A DNA stretch of 37,143 bases from CAYTLW01 sp964438735 (GTDB lineage: Bacteria; Myxococcota_A; UBA9042). The notes beneath the pieces are model-generated. The model did no database searches. It was not told the origin of the DNA and saw only the letters and a list, made by a program, of their open reading frames with translations. The stretch is from NCBI GenBank assembly GCA_964438735.1, contig CAYTLW010000072.1:1-37143 (forward strand), given 5' to 3'. Numbering within the stretch: position 1 is the stretch's first letter; every line of letters begins with the position of its first letter. Shown here one piece after another: positions 18,415-26,573 of this stretch. The position numbers and the translations under genes are program-made.

Positions 18415-19448
18415 AGGGAGAGGCCGACGGCTCCGGGGCCGGGGGTGAGGCTGACCGTGGTGGCGTTTGGGTTGGGGCGGGGGCGGACTTTGCCGTTGCT
18501 GCCGAAGCGGCGCCAGTAGGAGAAGCTGGCCAGGCCGACGCCGACTGCGGCGCCGGTCATGACGTCTGAGAGGTGGTGGCGGCCGTCATCGATGCGGCTG
18601 GCGGCGATGAAGAAGGCTGTGCCCATGAGGGCGGTCTGGGAGAGCAGGCCGGCGGTGCGGCTGGTTGGGGTGGCGTCGTCGCCCCAGACGAAGGCGCCGC
18701 CGATGGCGAGGCTGGTATAGGTGGCGAAGTTGAACGAAAACGAGCTGTGGCCGGAGAAGAAGCTCTTGCGGCCGTCGGCGAAGATCTCGTCGGCTTCGTG
18801 CGGGTCGGGGTCCAGGGGTGTGGTCTTGCCGTCCGGGCAGAGGGTGGCGTCGCTGGCGTCTTTGGCGCAGAGGTGGCGTCGGGCGCGGGATTGGAAGTCA
18901 GGGCGCAGTCGGCCGAATAGCAGCTTGCTGGACTCGGTGAAGCCGGCGGTCAGGGCGACGGACTCCAGGTAGCCCACCACCAGGTCGTGGAAGGTGCGCG
19001 CGTTGGGGCTCTTACCCATGGCCCATGGGATGCCCTCCTGGGCAGCCAGGTAGACGCCTGCGAGGCCGACCAGGACGGTGACCTGGCCGGTGGAGACGGT
19101 CTCGCCTTTGCCTTCGTCGACGTAGTTGCGACCGATGCGATCGCTGTGGGCGGCGTCCAGGGTGGCGGCGGGGTTGTTGGCATCCCAGGCCGGGCCGATG
19201 AGGGCCTTGTCTGCTGGATCGATGGACTTGCGGGCCAGGTAGACCACGCCGCCCAGGGCGATGATGCCGTAGTCGACCAGGTAGCCGCTATGCCACCAGT
19301 CGGTGTTGCCGTCGGCTTTGGCGGCAGGTATTGGGGCGGCAGTGACCACGGTGGCGGCGATCGGTGCTTCGGCGGCGGGTGTTTCGGCTGCCAGCACGGG
19401 AGTAGCGAAGCAACAGCAGAGCGCCAGCAGGCCGAGCCGTGCCCTCAT
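18399..19448 (-). CDS. PAP2-family phosphatase with signal peptide
   Basis: 349 residues. A signal peptide ends near ATPVLAAE. The three PAP2 phosphatase motifs are complete: K175-x6-R182-P183 (KLLFGRLRP), S232-G-H234 (FFSGHSSFSF), and S284-R285-x5-H291-x3-D295 (SRIDDGRHHLSD). Several hydrophobic segments suggest a membrane or periplasmic enzyme. The family removes phosphate from lipid phosphates such as phosphatidic acid or undecaprenyl pyrophosphate, or acts as an acid phosphatase; the substrate here is not known. Its ATG overlaps the stop of the CocE-type gene (ATGA), so the two are translated as a pair. The last four residues and the stop come from an interspersed repeat, implying that the original 3' end was altered. 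Confidence 0.85.
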   Translation of the reverse strand: MRARLGLLALCCCFATPVLAAETPAAEAPIAATVVTAAPIPAAKADGNTDWWHSGYLVDYGIIALGGVVYLARKSIDPADKALIGPAWDANNPAATLDAAHSDRIGRNYVDEGKGETVSTGQVTVLVGLAGVYLAAQEGIPWAMGKSPNARTFHDLVVGYLESVALTAGFTESSKLLFGRLRPDFQSRARRHLCAKDASDATLCPDGKTTPLDPDPHEADEIFADGRKSFFSGHSSFSFNFATYTSLAIGGAFVWGDDATPTSRTAGLLSQTALMGTAFFIAASRIDDGRHHLSDVMTGAAVGVGLASFSYWRRFGSNGKVRPRPNPNATTVSLTPGPGAVGLSLRVRY

Positions 19449-21379
19449 GGCGCCTCCTCCTTCGCCAGGACGCCGAAGGTGATGCGACTGGCCATCTTCG
19501 CGGTGCGGTAGAGCCGATGCTCTGCCTTGATGTAATCCGATGCCTTGGCCTTGTAGATGTTGGCCACGTACTTCTGCGGATTGCGGTCGGCGAGCGGGAA
19601 CCAGGTGCTCTGCACGTGCACCACCAGCCGATGGCCGCGCTTGAAGGTGTGGAATACGTCGAGCAGCTCAAAGGCCACCTCGGTGGGCTGATTGGGCACG
19701 AAGGGGCGCGGTCGCTCGAAGCTCTGGCGGAAGCGTCCGCGCATGATGTCGCCGCGGATCATGAGCTGCCTGCCGCCATCCTTGTCGGGCTGCCCCTTGC
19801 TCTTGATGCGTCCGGGCACCTCGTCGATGACCTTGACCACGAAATCGGCCGCCGATTGCGAGGTGGAGGCCCAGAGGTTCACGGTGATGGGCCCCGCTAA
19901 GGTCAGATCCTGCTTCAAGGGCGCCGTTCGGTAGACCATGACGTCCGGTCGGTAGGCGGCGAAGCGTTGATCCTCGGTCATGTAGGGTTTGGCCATGCGC
20001 GGCTGGAAGGTCATCGTATAAGGCACCGGCTTGGCGGGGTCGCTGATCCAGGCGTCGTGGTGCTTGCCTGCAGCGGTCGGCGCCTTGCGGGTCAGGCTGC
20101 CCTTGGGGCCCAGGTGCAGGCTCATGGACGTCAGCTTCGGCGGCGGCCAGGCCGACAGCTCACGCCAGCGATTGGCGCCGGTCTCGAAGGCCAGCGCGCC
20201 CGGCAATTTCGGCGACTTGCCGCCCTTGAGGTGGTGCTTGAAGAAGGCCAGCTCGATGTGCTGCTTGTAGTAGCGCGAGGTCTTGAAGCCGAACTTCGCG
20301 TCGCCGAGCACGTCGCCCTTTCTGCGCACCCAGCCGCCATGGGACCAGGGGCCCATAACCAGGCGGATGTCGGCGCGCGGGTTCTGCTCGACCAGGGCTT
20401 TGTGGATCTTCAGCGGGCCATAGAGGTCCTCCGCGTCGTACCAGCCGCCGACGGTCAGCATCGCCGCCTTCACGCCGGACAGGTGCGGCAGGATGCTGCG
20501 CGACTGCCAGTATTTGTCGTAGTTGGGGTGGGCGACCACGTCCTTCCAGAACTTGATTTTGCCCTTGTAGTACTTGCGGTCGATGTTGCTCAGCGGTCCC
20601 AGGTCGAGGAAGAAGCGGTAGGCGTCCGGCGTCGGGAACTCGAAGAAGGTGGGCCACTCGGTGGTCAGCTTCTTGCGGGCTTTGCCGAAGCCGCTGAAGA
20701 AGCCGAAGGTCATCTGCAACATCAGGGCGCCGTTGTGGTGCATGTCATCCCAGAACCAGTCGGCGATGGGCGCCTGGGGAGCGACGGCTTTGAGCGCCGG
20801 GTGGCCGTTGATGGCGCCGGCGGCGGCGTAGAAGCCGGGGTAGGAGATGCCGCGGATGCCCACCTTGTCGTTGTGTCCGCGCACATTCTTGAGCAGCCAG
20901 GCGATGGTGTCGTAGGCGTCGGTGCTCTCGTCGGTGGACTTGGCGCGGCGTTTGCCGGTGAGCTGTGGGCGCATGTTGACGAACTTGCCCTCGGACATGA
21001 AGCGGCCGCGCACGTCCTGGAGCACGAAGATGAAGCCCTCCTTCTCGAATGCGGGATAGGGCCCGAGGCGGTCGGGGTACTTGTCGGCGCCGTAGGGATT
21101 GACGCTGTAGGGCGTGCGCAGCATCAGGAAGGGCAGGGGACCCTTGGGGCTGTTGGGCCGGTATACCGCGGTGAACAGCTTGACGCCGTCGCGCATGGGG
21201 ATGCGGTACTCGAACTTGGTGTAGTGAGCGCGGATCCATGCGGCGCGTTTGGGGTCGTGTTTGCGCCGGCCGACGCTATCTTTGGCGGCGGCGGGGCTCG
21301 GCGCGAAGACCAGGGCCAGGACCAGGGTCGCCAGCAGGGCGAGCCGACGTGCATTCGGCGCGGGCGATGGGCGGTGCAT
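19445..21379 (-). CDS. Secreted CocE/NonD-family serine hydrolase (X-Pro dipeptidyl-peptidase S15 type)
   Basis: 644 residues from ATG 21379. A signal peptide ends near APSPAAAKD. The start of the catalytic domain (IPMRDGVKLFTAVYRP) and VLQDVRGRFMSEGKF are classic for the CocE/PepX group. The nucleophile is Ser179 in GISYPGFYA. The acid lies around WYDAEDLYGP and the His around GPWSHGGW. The C-terminal jelly-roll domain (TVNLWASTSQSAADFVVKVIDE onward) is present and ends with FKRGHRLVVHVQSTWFP. Family members hydrolyse esters, amides or acylated antibiotics. Export and pairing with a PAP2 phosphatase suggest a periplasmic or extracellular role; the substrate is unknown. The gene is divergent from the NHL lipoprotein. 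Confidence 0.9.
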   Translation of the reverse strand: MHRPSPAPNARRLALLATLVLALVFAPSPAAAKDSVGRRKHDPKRAAWIRAHYTKFEYRIPMRDGVKLFTAVYRPNSPKGPLPFLMLRTPYSVNPYGADKYPDRLGPYPAFEKEGFIFVLQDVRGRFMSEGKFVNMRPQLTGKRRAKSTDESTDAYDTIAWLLKNVRGHNDKVGIRGISYPGFYAAAGAINGHPALKAVAPQAPIADWFWDDMHHNGALMLQMTFGFFSGFGKARKKLTTEWPTFFEFPTPDAYRFFLDLGPLSNIDRKYYKGKIKFWKDVVAHPNYDKYWQSRSILPHLSGVKAAMLTVGGWYDAEDLYGPLKIHKALVEQNPRADIRLVMGPWSHGGWVRRKGDVLGDAKFGFKTSRYYKQHIELAFFKHHLKGGKSPKLPGALAFETGANRWRELSAWPPPKLTSMSLHLGPKGSLTRKAPTAAGKHHDAWISDPAKPVPYTMTFQPRMAKPYMTEDQRFAAYRPDVMVYRTAPLKQDLTLAGPITVNLWASTSQSAADFVVKVIDEVPGRIKSKGQPDKDGGRQLMIRGDIMRGRFRQSFERPRPFVPNQPTEVAFELLDVFHTFKRGHRLVVHVQSTWFPLADRNPQKYVANIYKAKASDYIKAEHRLYRTAKMASRITFGVLAKEEAP

Positions 21380-21435
21380 GGCGTTCCTCCGGCGGGGCGG
21401 GCGAAGCTACGACACGAGGTTTGTGGGTGCAATAC

Positions 21436-21452
21436 GAGTCCCTTGGACTCGA
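21436..21452. promoter_or_regulatory. Perfect dyad in the divergent CocE / NHL-lipoprotein promoter region
   Basis: CGAGTCC - CTT - GGACTCG is a perfect 7-bp inverted repeat placed centrally in the 150-bp gap between divergent genes. This is a good position for an operator acting on both. Confidence 0.4.
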
Positions 21453-21529
21453 CACTCCATGGCCCTCGACGCCGAATCGTGGAATGCTGGGATCGCGAAT
21501 CCCTCGTTGGCGCTCAAAAGGAGGCCGCC

Positions 21530-22951
21530 TTGCAGACCTGGCTGCGATGGCTGCGTCGATGCACGGTCCTGCTCGGCCTGCTTGGAGCCGTGGCCTGCAA
21601 TGGCGCTGGCGAGTCCAGCGAACCCACAAAGGACGCCGTCTCAGCGGATTCGCCAGCGGCCGACGCGCCGACCGGAGATTCGCTCGGTGGGGACGGGTTC
21701 AACCAGGACGCGACCACGGGCGACGCTGGTTCCGACGACGCCTTCGCAGTGGACATCGTCGACGCCGCGGACGTCGCCTCAGCGCCCGACTGCGACGATG
21801 ACAACCCCTGCACGGAGGACCTGGCCGGTGACGATGGTTGCAGTCACAAACCCGTGGTCGGCCCGTGTGATGACGGCAACGCCTGCACGACCTCCTCCCT
21901 ATGCGTGGCCGGCACCTGCCTGCCGCCGGATGAAGCGACGGTGACCACGGTGGCAGGCAACGGTCTCGAGGCCACCGTGGATGGCCCCGCAGACAAGGCC
22001 AGCTTCCAGGGACCCTTCGACATCGCACCGGGACCCGATGGGGCGATATTCGTCGCCGACCGCAAGGCACATCGCATCCGGAGAATCGGCGCCGACGGTG
22101 TGGTGAGCACATTCTCCGGCTCCGGGAGCAAGGGCGCCAGCGACGGTCCCGCCGCCAAGGCAGAACTCCACCAGATCAACTCATTGGCGGCCCGCAAAGG
22201 GGGGGGATTCGTCGCCTTGACGGACATCGGCAGCCGCATTCGGGCCATCGATATGACCGGCACCACCAGCACCCTGGCCGGCGGCGGCATGGGCACCGAG
22301 GTGGGCGGCGGGCCGGCCAAGGTGTTCAACGCCCGGGACCTGGCCGAAGCGAGCGACGGCGGCATCGTCTGGGTCGAATACGCCACCTCGCAACTGCGCC
22401 GCCTCGATCCGGCCACCGGCAAGGTCGTGACCCTGGCCGGCAGCACCCACGGATTCGCCGACGGTCCCGCTGCGAAGGCCCTCTTCAAACATCCCCACGG
22501 CGTCGACGCGGCGCCCGATGGCACGATCTACGTCGGCGACTACGGCAACCATCGCATCCGCGCTCTGGGCACCGATGGCGTGGTCATCACCGTCGCCGGA
22601 AGCCACCCCGGCAGCGAGGATGGACCGCTCGGACTGGGGCGCATGAACCTGCCGCGGCGTATCGAGTGGAGCGCAGGGCACATCTTCTTCATCGAAACCG
22701 GCACGCGACGCCTGCGCGTGGTGCAACCCGACGGCAGCCTGAAGAGCCTCGCCGGCGGCAAGGTGGCCGGCAACGCCGACGGCCCCGGTAGCCTGGCCAG
22801 CTTCAACTGGCTGTACGGCCTGGCCGTACTCGATAACAGCCACATCTGGCTGGCCGACTTCGAGGCCCGCAACATCCGGCGGGTCACCCTGCCCAAGAAG
22901 CTCTGCCCAACCGGCCAGACGTGCAAGGAGGGTGTATGCGCGGCGCCCTGA
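21530..22951 (+). CDS. NHL-repeat beta-propeller lipoprotein
   Basis: 473 residues. The start is TTG 21530, chosen because AAAAGGAGG ends 5 nt upstream and the frame then gives a signal with lipobox AVAC (Cys23); in-frame starts far upstream lie inside the opposite-strand CocE gene. After an Asp/Ser/Ala linker come two Cys-rich units (CDDDNPCTEDLAG and CDDGNACTTSSLC). A propeller of NHL type follows, with repeated blocks such as DIAPGPDGAIFVADRKAHRIRRI and TLAGSTHGFADGPA. The end has another Cys pair (CPTGQTCKEGVC). NHL propellers outside the cell usually act as binding scaffolds. The last 16 nt overlap the start of the PPDK-like lipoprotein gene, so both products are probably made together. 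Confidence 0.88.
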   Translation: MQTWLRWLRRCTVLLGLLGAVACNGAGESSEPTKDAVSADSPAADAPTGDSLGGDGFNQDATTGDAGSDDAFAVDIVDAADVASAPDCDDDNPCTEDLAGDDGCSHKPVVGPCDDGNACTTSSLCVAGTCLPPDEATVTTVAGNGLEATVDGPADKASFQGPFDIAPGPDGAIFVADRKAHRIRRIGADGVVSTFSGSGSKGASDGPAAKAELHQINSLAARKGGGFVALTDIGSRIRAIDMTGTTSTLAGGGMGTEVGGGPAKVFNARDLAEASDGGIVWVEYATSQLRRLDPATGKVVTLAGSTHGFADGPAAKALFKHPHGVDAAPDGTIYVGDYGNHRIRALGTDGVVITVAGSHPGSEDGPLGLGRMNLPRRIEWSAGHIFFIETGTRRLRVVQPDGSLKSLAGGKVAGNADGPGSLASFNWLYGLAVLDNSHIWLADFEARNIRRVTLPKKLCPTGQTCKEGVCAAP

Positions 22952-25900
22952 ACGGATCGTTCATCTTGTGGGTGAGCATCCTCATCGCCTCGTGCGGGCC
23001 GGACACGGTCACAGACACGGTCTCGGACTCGGACTCGGACACGGTCACGGACTCGGACACGGTCACGGACACGGGCACGGACACAGGCACCGACACGGTC
23101 CTCTGGCCCGATCCCGACACCTTCACCTGGCCCGTACCCACTGCCCCCATCGCCATCACCAAGTCTCCGTGGGGCCGCAACACCGTCACCTTCCGCAAGG
23201 ATCCCTTCGCCGCCTTCAATCCCGGCGACAAGGGCTTCCTCCAGCCTCACTGGATCAAGTTCACCGTGCTCATGGGCGATCCTTCCAAGGTCTGGTTTCA
23301 GCACAGCGGCAAGTACCCGCTGCATTTTGACTACATCGCCAAACATCTCGACCCGTGGGTAGGCAAGACCACCAGCGAATTACAGCAGGTCAGCCTGCAC
23401 GAAGCCGGCCAGGAGTTGATCCTCGGCGCGGTGCTCTTTGCGCCGGGTGTGGGCACCTTGGAGTGGGGGATGCAGCTGGTCCGCAATGATGCTTACCATC
23501 CGGAGATGGTGCGGCGGGTCTTCGAGCTGGTCAAAGTCGCCATCCAACCCGAAAAAGCCGGTCAGCAGCTGAACGGCTTCTACTTTCCCACCTTCGCCCA
23601 GGAGGCCTCGGCGCTGCATTTCGCCGACTGGCTGAAGGCCAAGGGTGTGCTGGTGAGCGACATCTCCCGCTGGGGCAAGGGCGCCTGTTATGCCACTGGC
23701 TGGGCCATGGGCAAGGTGGTCGAGGTCGCCGGTGGGGGCATCGACGCTGCCTGGCTGGCTGGCACCCTGACCGCCCAGGACATCCTGTTGACCGACGCGG
23801 TGCCCGCCGAGGTGCCGCCGGTGGCCGGGTTGTTGACCCGCAAGCCGTCCACGCCCAACAGCCACGTGGCGATCCTGGCGCGCAACCTGGGCATCCCCTT
23901 CGCCTGGCTGGGCGAGGCGGCACAGGTGGGCGCCGCGGATGCCATGGTGGGCAAGACGGCGTTGCTGCGGGTGCGTGAGCGTAAGGGTCTCGACGCCGGC
24001 TGCGACATCTGGTTGCACGACGCGGCGGGTCTGGATAGCGGGGTCAAAGCGACCCTGGGCGAACTCAAGAAGCCGGTCAAGATCGCCTATCCAGGCAAGC
24101 AGAGTGCCGGCTCAGTGGCGGTGGAGCTGGCCAAGAATTCGGCCTCGCCCGACAAACTGGCCGCCATGGTCGGTGGCAAGGCGTCTGGAATGGCCCTGCT
24201 GCAAAAGGCGTTGCCGCTGCACAGCCCCAAGGCCATCGCCCTGAGTTTCGACCTCTGGGATCACTTCCTGGCCGGCAAGACCGGCGCGGGCGTCCAGCTC
24301 AGCGCCGCGATCCAGGGCCAACTGAAGGGCATCGCCTGGCCCCTGCCCGCCAAGAAGCTGAGCGACGCGGCCGCCGCCATTCGCGCCGATATCCTGGCCA
24401 CTTCATTCGCCACGGTCGATCGCAAGGCGGTGCTGGACGCGCTGGCCACGGCTGGCTTCTCGGCCACACATAAGCTGCGCTTTCGCTCCTCGACCAATGT
24501 GGAAGATGGCGACCACTTCACCGGCGCCGGGCTCTATGACAGCTACTCCGGTTGTCTCGCTGACGACCTGGACGATGACGACCAGGGCCCCAGCCTGTGC
24601 AACGCCAAGCAGAAGAAGGAGCGCGGGGTGATGCGCGCCATCCGCAAGGTCTTCGCCAGCTTCTACAACGACGGCGCCCTGCGCGAGCGCCTGCGACATG
24701 GGGTTGTCGAGTCGGAGGTGGCCATGGGCGTGGTGGTGCATCACGGCTTTCCCGACGTCGATGAGCTGGCCAACGGCGTCGCCACCCTGGACACGCGACC
24801 TGGCTGGGGCGACGAGGGCCAGCTCGTCACGCAGCTGGGCGCCGTGAGCGTGACCAATCCGTCGACCAGCGCGCTGCCCGAGGTCATGAAGCTGAGCATC
24901 AGCGCCGCTGGCACCGCGAGCGCATGGCTTGAGGCGGCGTCCTCCCTGGTTCCGCTGGGCACCCAGGTCATGTCCTATCCATCCGACTACAAGCTGCTGG
25001 GGGGCTACCTGGACGTGGTGCGCAAGGCCTACGAGAGCGCCCATGGCCTGGCCGCCAACAAGATCCTGCTCGACTTCGAGTTCAAGAAGGTCAAGTCGGG
25101 TCATATCGCGCAACCGAAGTCGGTGCAGGGGGACTGGCTGGTCATCAAGCAGGTGCGCCCGTTGCCATTGCCGAACGCGGGCGCGCAGCACGTGCCGCTG
25201 CTGGTCGGTGACACCGCGCGGCGCTGCACCTTTCAAGGCGAGCAGGGCGACGTGTTCGCGATTCACCGGCTGAAGTCCCATTGGACATTGACCGCTCGGC
25301 AGGGCCCCGCGGAGGCGGGTAAGAGCCTGTTTGCCCATGTCCGCCTGGAATACGTGGTCGACGGCAAGGTGGTGATCCTGGAGGGGGATCCGAGCACATT
25401 CAGCGACTTCGCCCACAGCTCCGAAGCCGCCAAGGGTTTCAACCCGCCGCACACCTGGCACCAGGACAGCTTCGCCGTGAAGACCGCAGCCGGGAGTCAG
25501 CAGTGGCGCTTGCGGACCCTGCTGCCGAGCCAGGCCAATGTGGCGGCGGGGCCCATGGTGGTGTTGCAGGATCTGACGGTGAACAGCCTGGCGGTGGCCG
25601 TCAAGCACCCCAAGAAGGTCTCGCGCATGGGCTGGCAGCCGGGCCTGCAATGGGTCGACGAGGAGTCCATCTTCCTGTCGCCTTGCCCGCAGGATGTGGT
25701 CCAGACGCCGGGCCACCTGGAGAGCGCCTGGACGCTATCCGGCAAAGCCGCCACGGGCCAGACCGTGAGCCTGAAAGCCACCTGGCTCCAGCCACCGCCG
25801 CCCAAGGGAGCGTCAGCCGGCTACACCGCCGAGCTCCTGCGCTGGCAGGGCGCCGCGACGCTCACAGGCGTGACCACCAAACCCATCTCACTGGCCAACT

Positions 25901-26106
25901 GGTACGGTCGCAGCCATCGGCCCGGTCATCACAACTTTGACGCCTTCTTCCTGGTGGAGCCGGCGCTGGATCCCGGCGTGGACCCTGCCGCGCTGGCGGA
26001 GTTGAAGGCCGCCGGCATTCGCATGGTCTACCTGCACGGCGATCCCTCGCAGGCCAAGGCGGTGCTGCTGGACGCCGCCGGCAAGCTGGTGCAGGCCAGC
26101 AACTGA
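22936..26106 (+). CDS. Secreted PEP-synthase/PPDK-like lipoprotein (swivel domain before ATP-grasp domain)
   Basis: 1056 residues. ATG 22936 has AAGGAGG 4 nt upstream and lies inside the previous gene. The lipobox is IASC (Cys20), followed by a 35-residue Asp/Thr/Ser repeat linker encoded by a GACACG-type hexamer tract. Residues about 255-345 resemble the phosphohistidine swivel domain, with TPNSHVAILARNLGIPFAW carrying the expected His310. Residues about 440-750 match the PPDK/PEP-synthase nucleotide-binding domain: LRFRSSTNVEDGDHFTGAG (Arg515, Arg517), then LLDFEFKKV (about 711-719) and WLVIKQVRPLP (about 735-745). In cytosolic PEP synthase the ATP domain comes first and a pyruvate-binding barrel ends the protein; here the order is swapped and the barrel is absent. 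The C-terminal 250 residues are unrecognised. Whether it is an active phosphotransferase outside the cytoplasm is unknown. Confidence 0.85.
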   Translation: MRGALNGSFILWVSILIASCGPDTVTDTVSDSDSDTVTDSDTVTDTGTDTGTDTVLWPDPDTFTWPVPTAPIAITKSPWGRNTVTFRKDPFAAFNPGDKGFLQPHWIKFTVLMGDPSKVWFQHSGKYPLHFDYIAKHLDPWVGKTTSELQQVSLHEAGQELILGAVLFAPGVGTLEWGMQLVRNDAYHPEMVRRVFELVKVAIQPEKAGQQLNGFYFPTFAQEASALHFADWLKAKGVLVSDISRWGKGACYATGWAMGKVVEVAGGGIDAAWLAGTLTAQDILLTDAVPAEVPPVAGLLTRKPSTPNSHVAILARNLGIPFAWLGEAAQVGAADAMVGKTALLRVRERKGLDAGCDIWLHDAAGLDSGVKATLGELKKPVKIAYPGKQSAGSVAVELAKNSASPDKLAAMVGGKASGMALLQKALPLHSPKAIALSFDLWDHFLAGKTGAGVQLSAAIQGQLKGIAWPLPAKKLSDAAAAIRADILATSFATVDRKAVLDALATAGFSATHKLRFRSSTNVEDGDHFTGAGLYDSYSGCLADDLDDDDQGPSLCNAKQKKERGVMRAIRKVFASFYNDGALRERLRHGVVESEVAMGVVVHHGFPDVDELANGVATLDTRPGWGDEGQLVTQLGAVSVTNPSTSALPEVMKLSISAAGTASAWLEAASSLVPLGTQVMSYPSDYKLLGGYLDVVRKAYESAHGLAANKILLDFEFKKVKSGHIAQPKSVQGDWLVIKQVRPLPLPNAGAQHVPLLVGDTARRCTFQGEQGDVFAIHRLKSHWTLTARQGPAEAGKSLFAHVRLEYVVDGKVVILEGDPSTFSDFAHSSEAAKGFNPPHTWHQDSFAVKTAAGSQQWRLRTLLPSQANVAAGPMVVLQDLTVNSLAVAVKHPKKVSRMGWQPGLQWVDEESIFLSPCPQDVVQTPGHLESAWTLSGKAATGQTVSLKATWLQPPPPKGASAGYTAELLRWQGAATLTGVTTKPISLANWYGRSHRPGHHNFDAFFLVEPALDPGVDPAALAELKAAGIRMVYLHGDPSQAKAVLLDAAGKLVQASN
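22999..23102 (+). repeat. Hexanucleotide tract (GACACG/GACTCG type) within a lipoprotein linker
   Basis: A run of imperfect 6-bp units (GACACG, GTCACG, GACTCG, GGCACG) encodes alternating Asp-Thr, Asp-Ser, Val-Thr and Gly-Thr. Unit changes keep the frame, so only linker length would vary. Confidence 0.7.
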
Positions 26107-26150
26107 CATTGTGCGGGCGGCTGGTCCTTCCGTCCGTCGAGGAGCGCCCC

Positions 26151-26573
26151 ATGACCGCCTGGCACCTCGCCCACCTGCTCGCCCTGGGTCTCTGGGGTGG
26201 GGTGGTGCTGGCCGAAGGCATCATCGAGCAGGTCGGCCGTCGCGACGCCGCCCACACCGCGGCAGCTGCCCGCATGCACTACTGGACCGACCTGCTGCTC
26301 GAGCTGCCCCTGCTGGCGGTGATCATCGGTACCGGCGTCGTGCTGGCCTGGAATGTGCCGCTGACCGGCCTGCACTGGCTCAAGATCGCCTGCGCCGTGT
26401 TCGCCATCGGGGTGAACGTCTGGTGCATCGGCGTGGTGCTGCGTCGGCAACGAACCGTAGGCAGCGCCTCTCATCAGACCACGCTGGCGGATACCAGCCG
26501 CGTCTTCCTGGCCATCAAGCTGGGGCTGCCGCCGGGTTTGGTGGCTTTATGGCTGGGCTTCTACCTGGCTTGA
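26151..26573 (+). CDS. Small four-helix integral membrane protein with conserved-looking His residues
   Basis: 140 residues from ATG 26151 with GAGGAG 6 nt upstream, 44 bp after the PPDK-like gene. Four hydrophobic segments are visible (about 4-20, 45-67, 73-98 and 115-139). His residues occur at or near membrane segments (WHLAHLLAL, ARMHYWTD, GLHWLKI), a pattern seen in small heme- or metal-linked families such as CopD- or DUF2269-like proteins. I cannot assign it firmly. It may be co-transcribed with the upstream lipoprotein genes. Its 3' end overlaps the convergent methyltransferase gene by 27 bp. Confidence 0.7.
   Translation: MTAWHLAHLLALGLWGGVVLAEGIIEQVGRRDAAHTAAAARMHYWTDLLLELPLLAVIIGTGVVLAWNVPLTGLHWLKIACAVFAIGVNVWCIGVVLRRQRTVGSASHQTTLADTSRVFLAIKLGLPPGLVALWLGFYLA

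Noticed and set aside
19014..19028. Palindrome-like CCCATGGCCCATGGG
   Set aside because: It lies inside the PAP2 coding sequence and is explained by its codons (MGKSP region).
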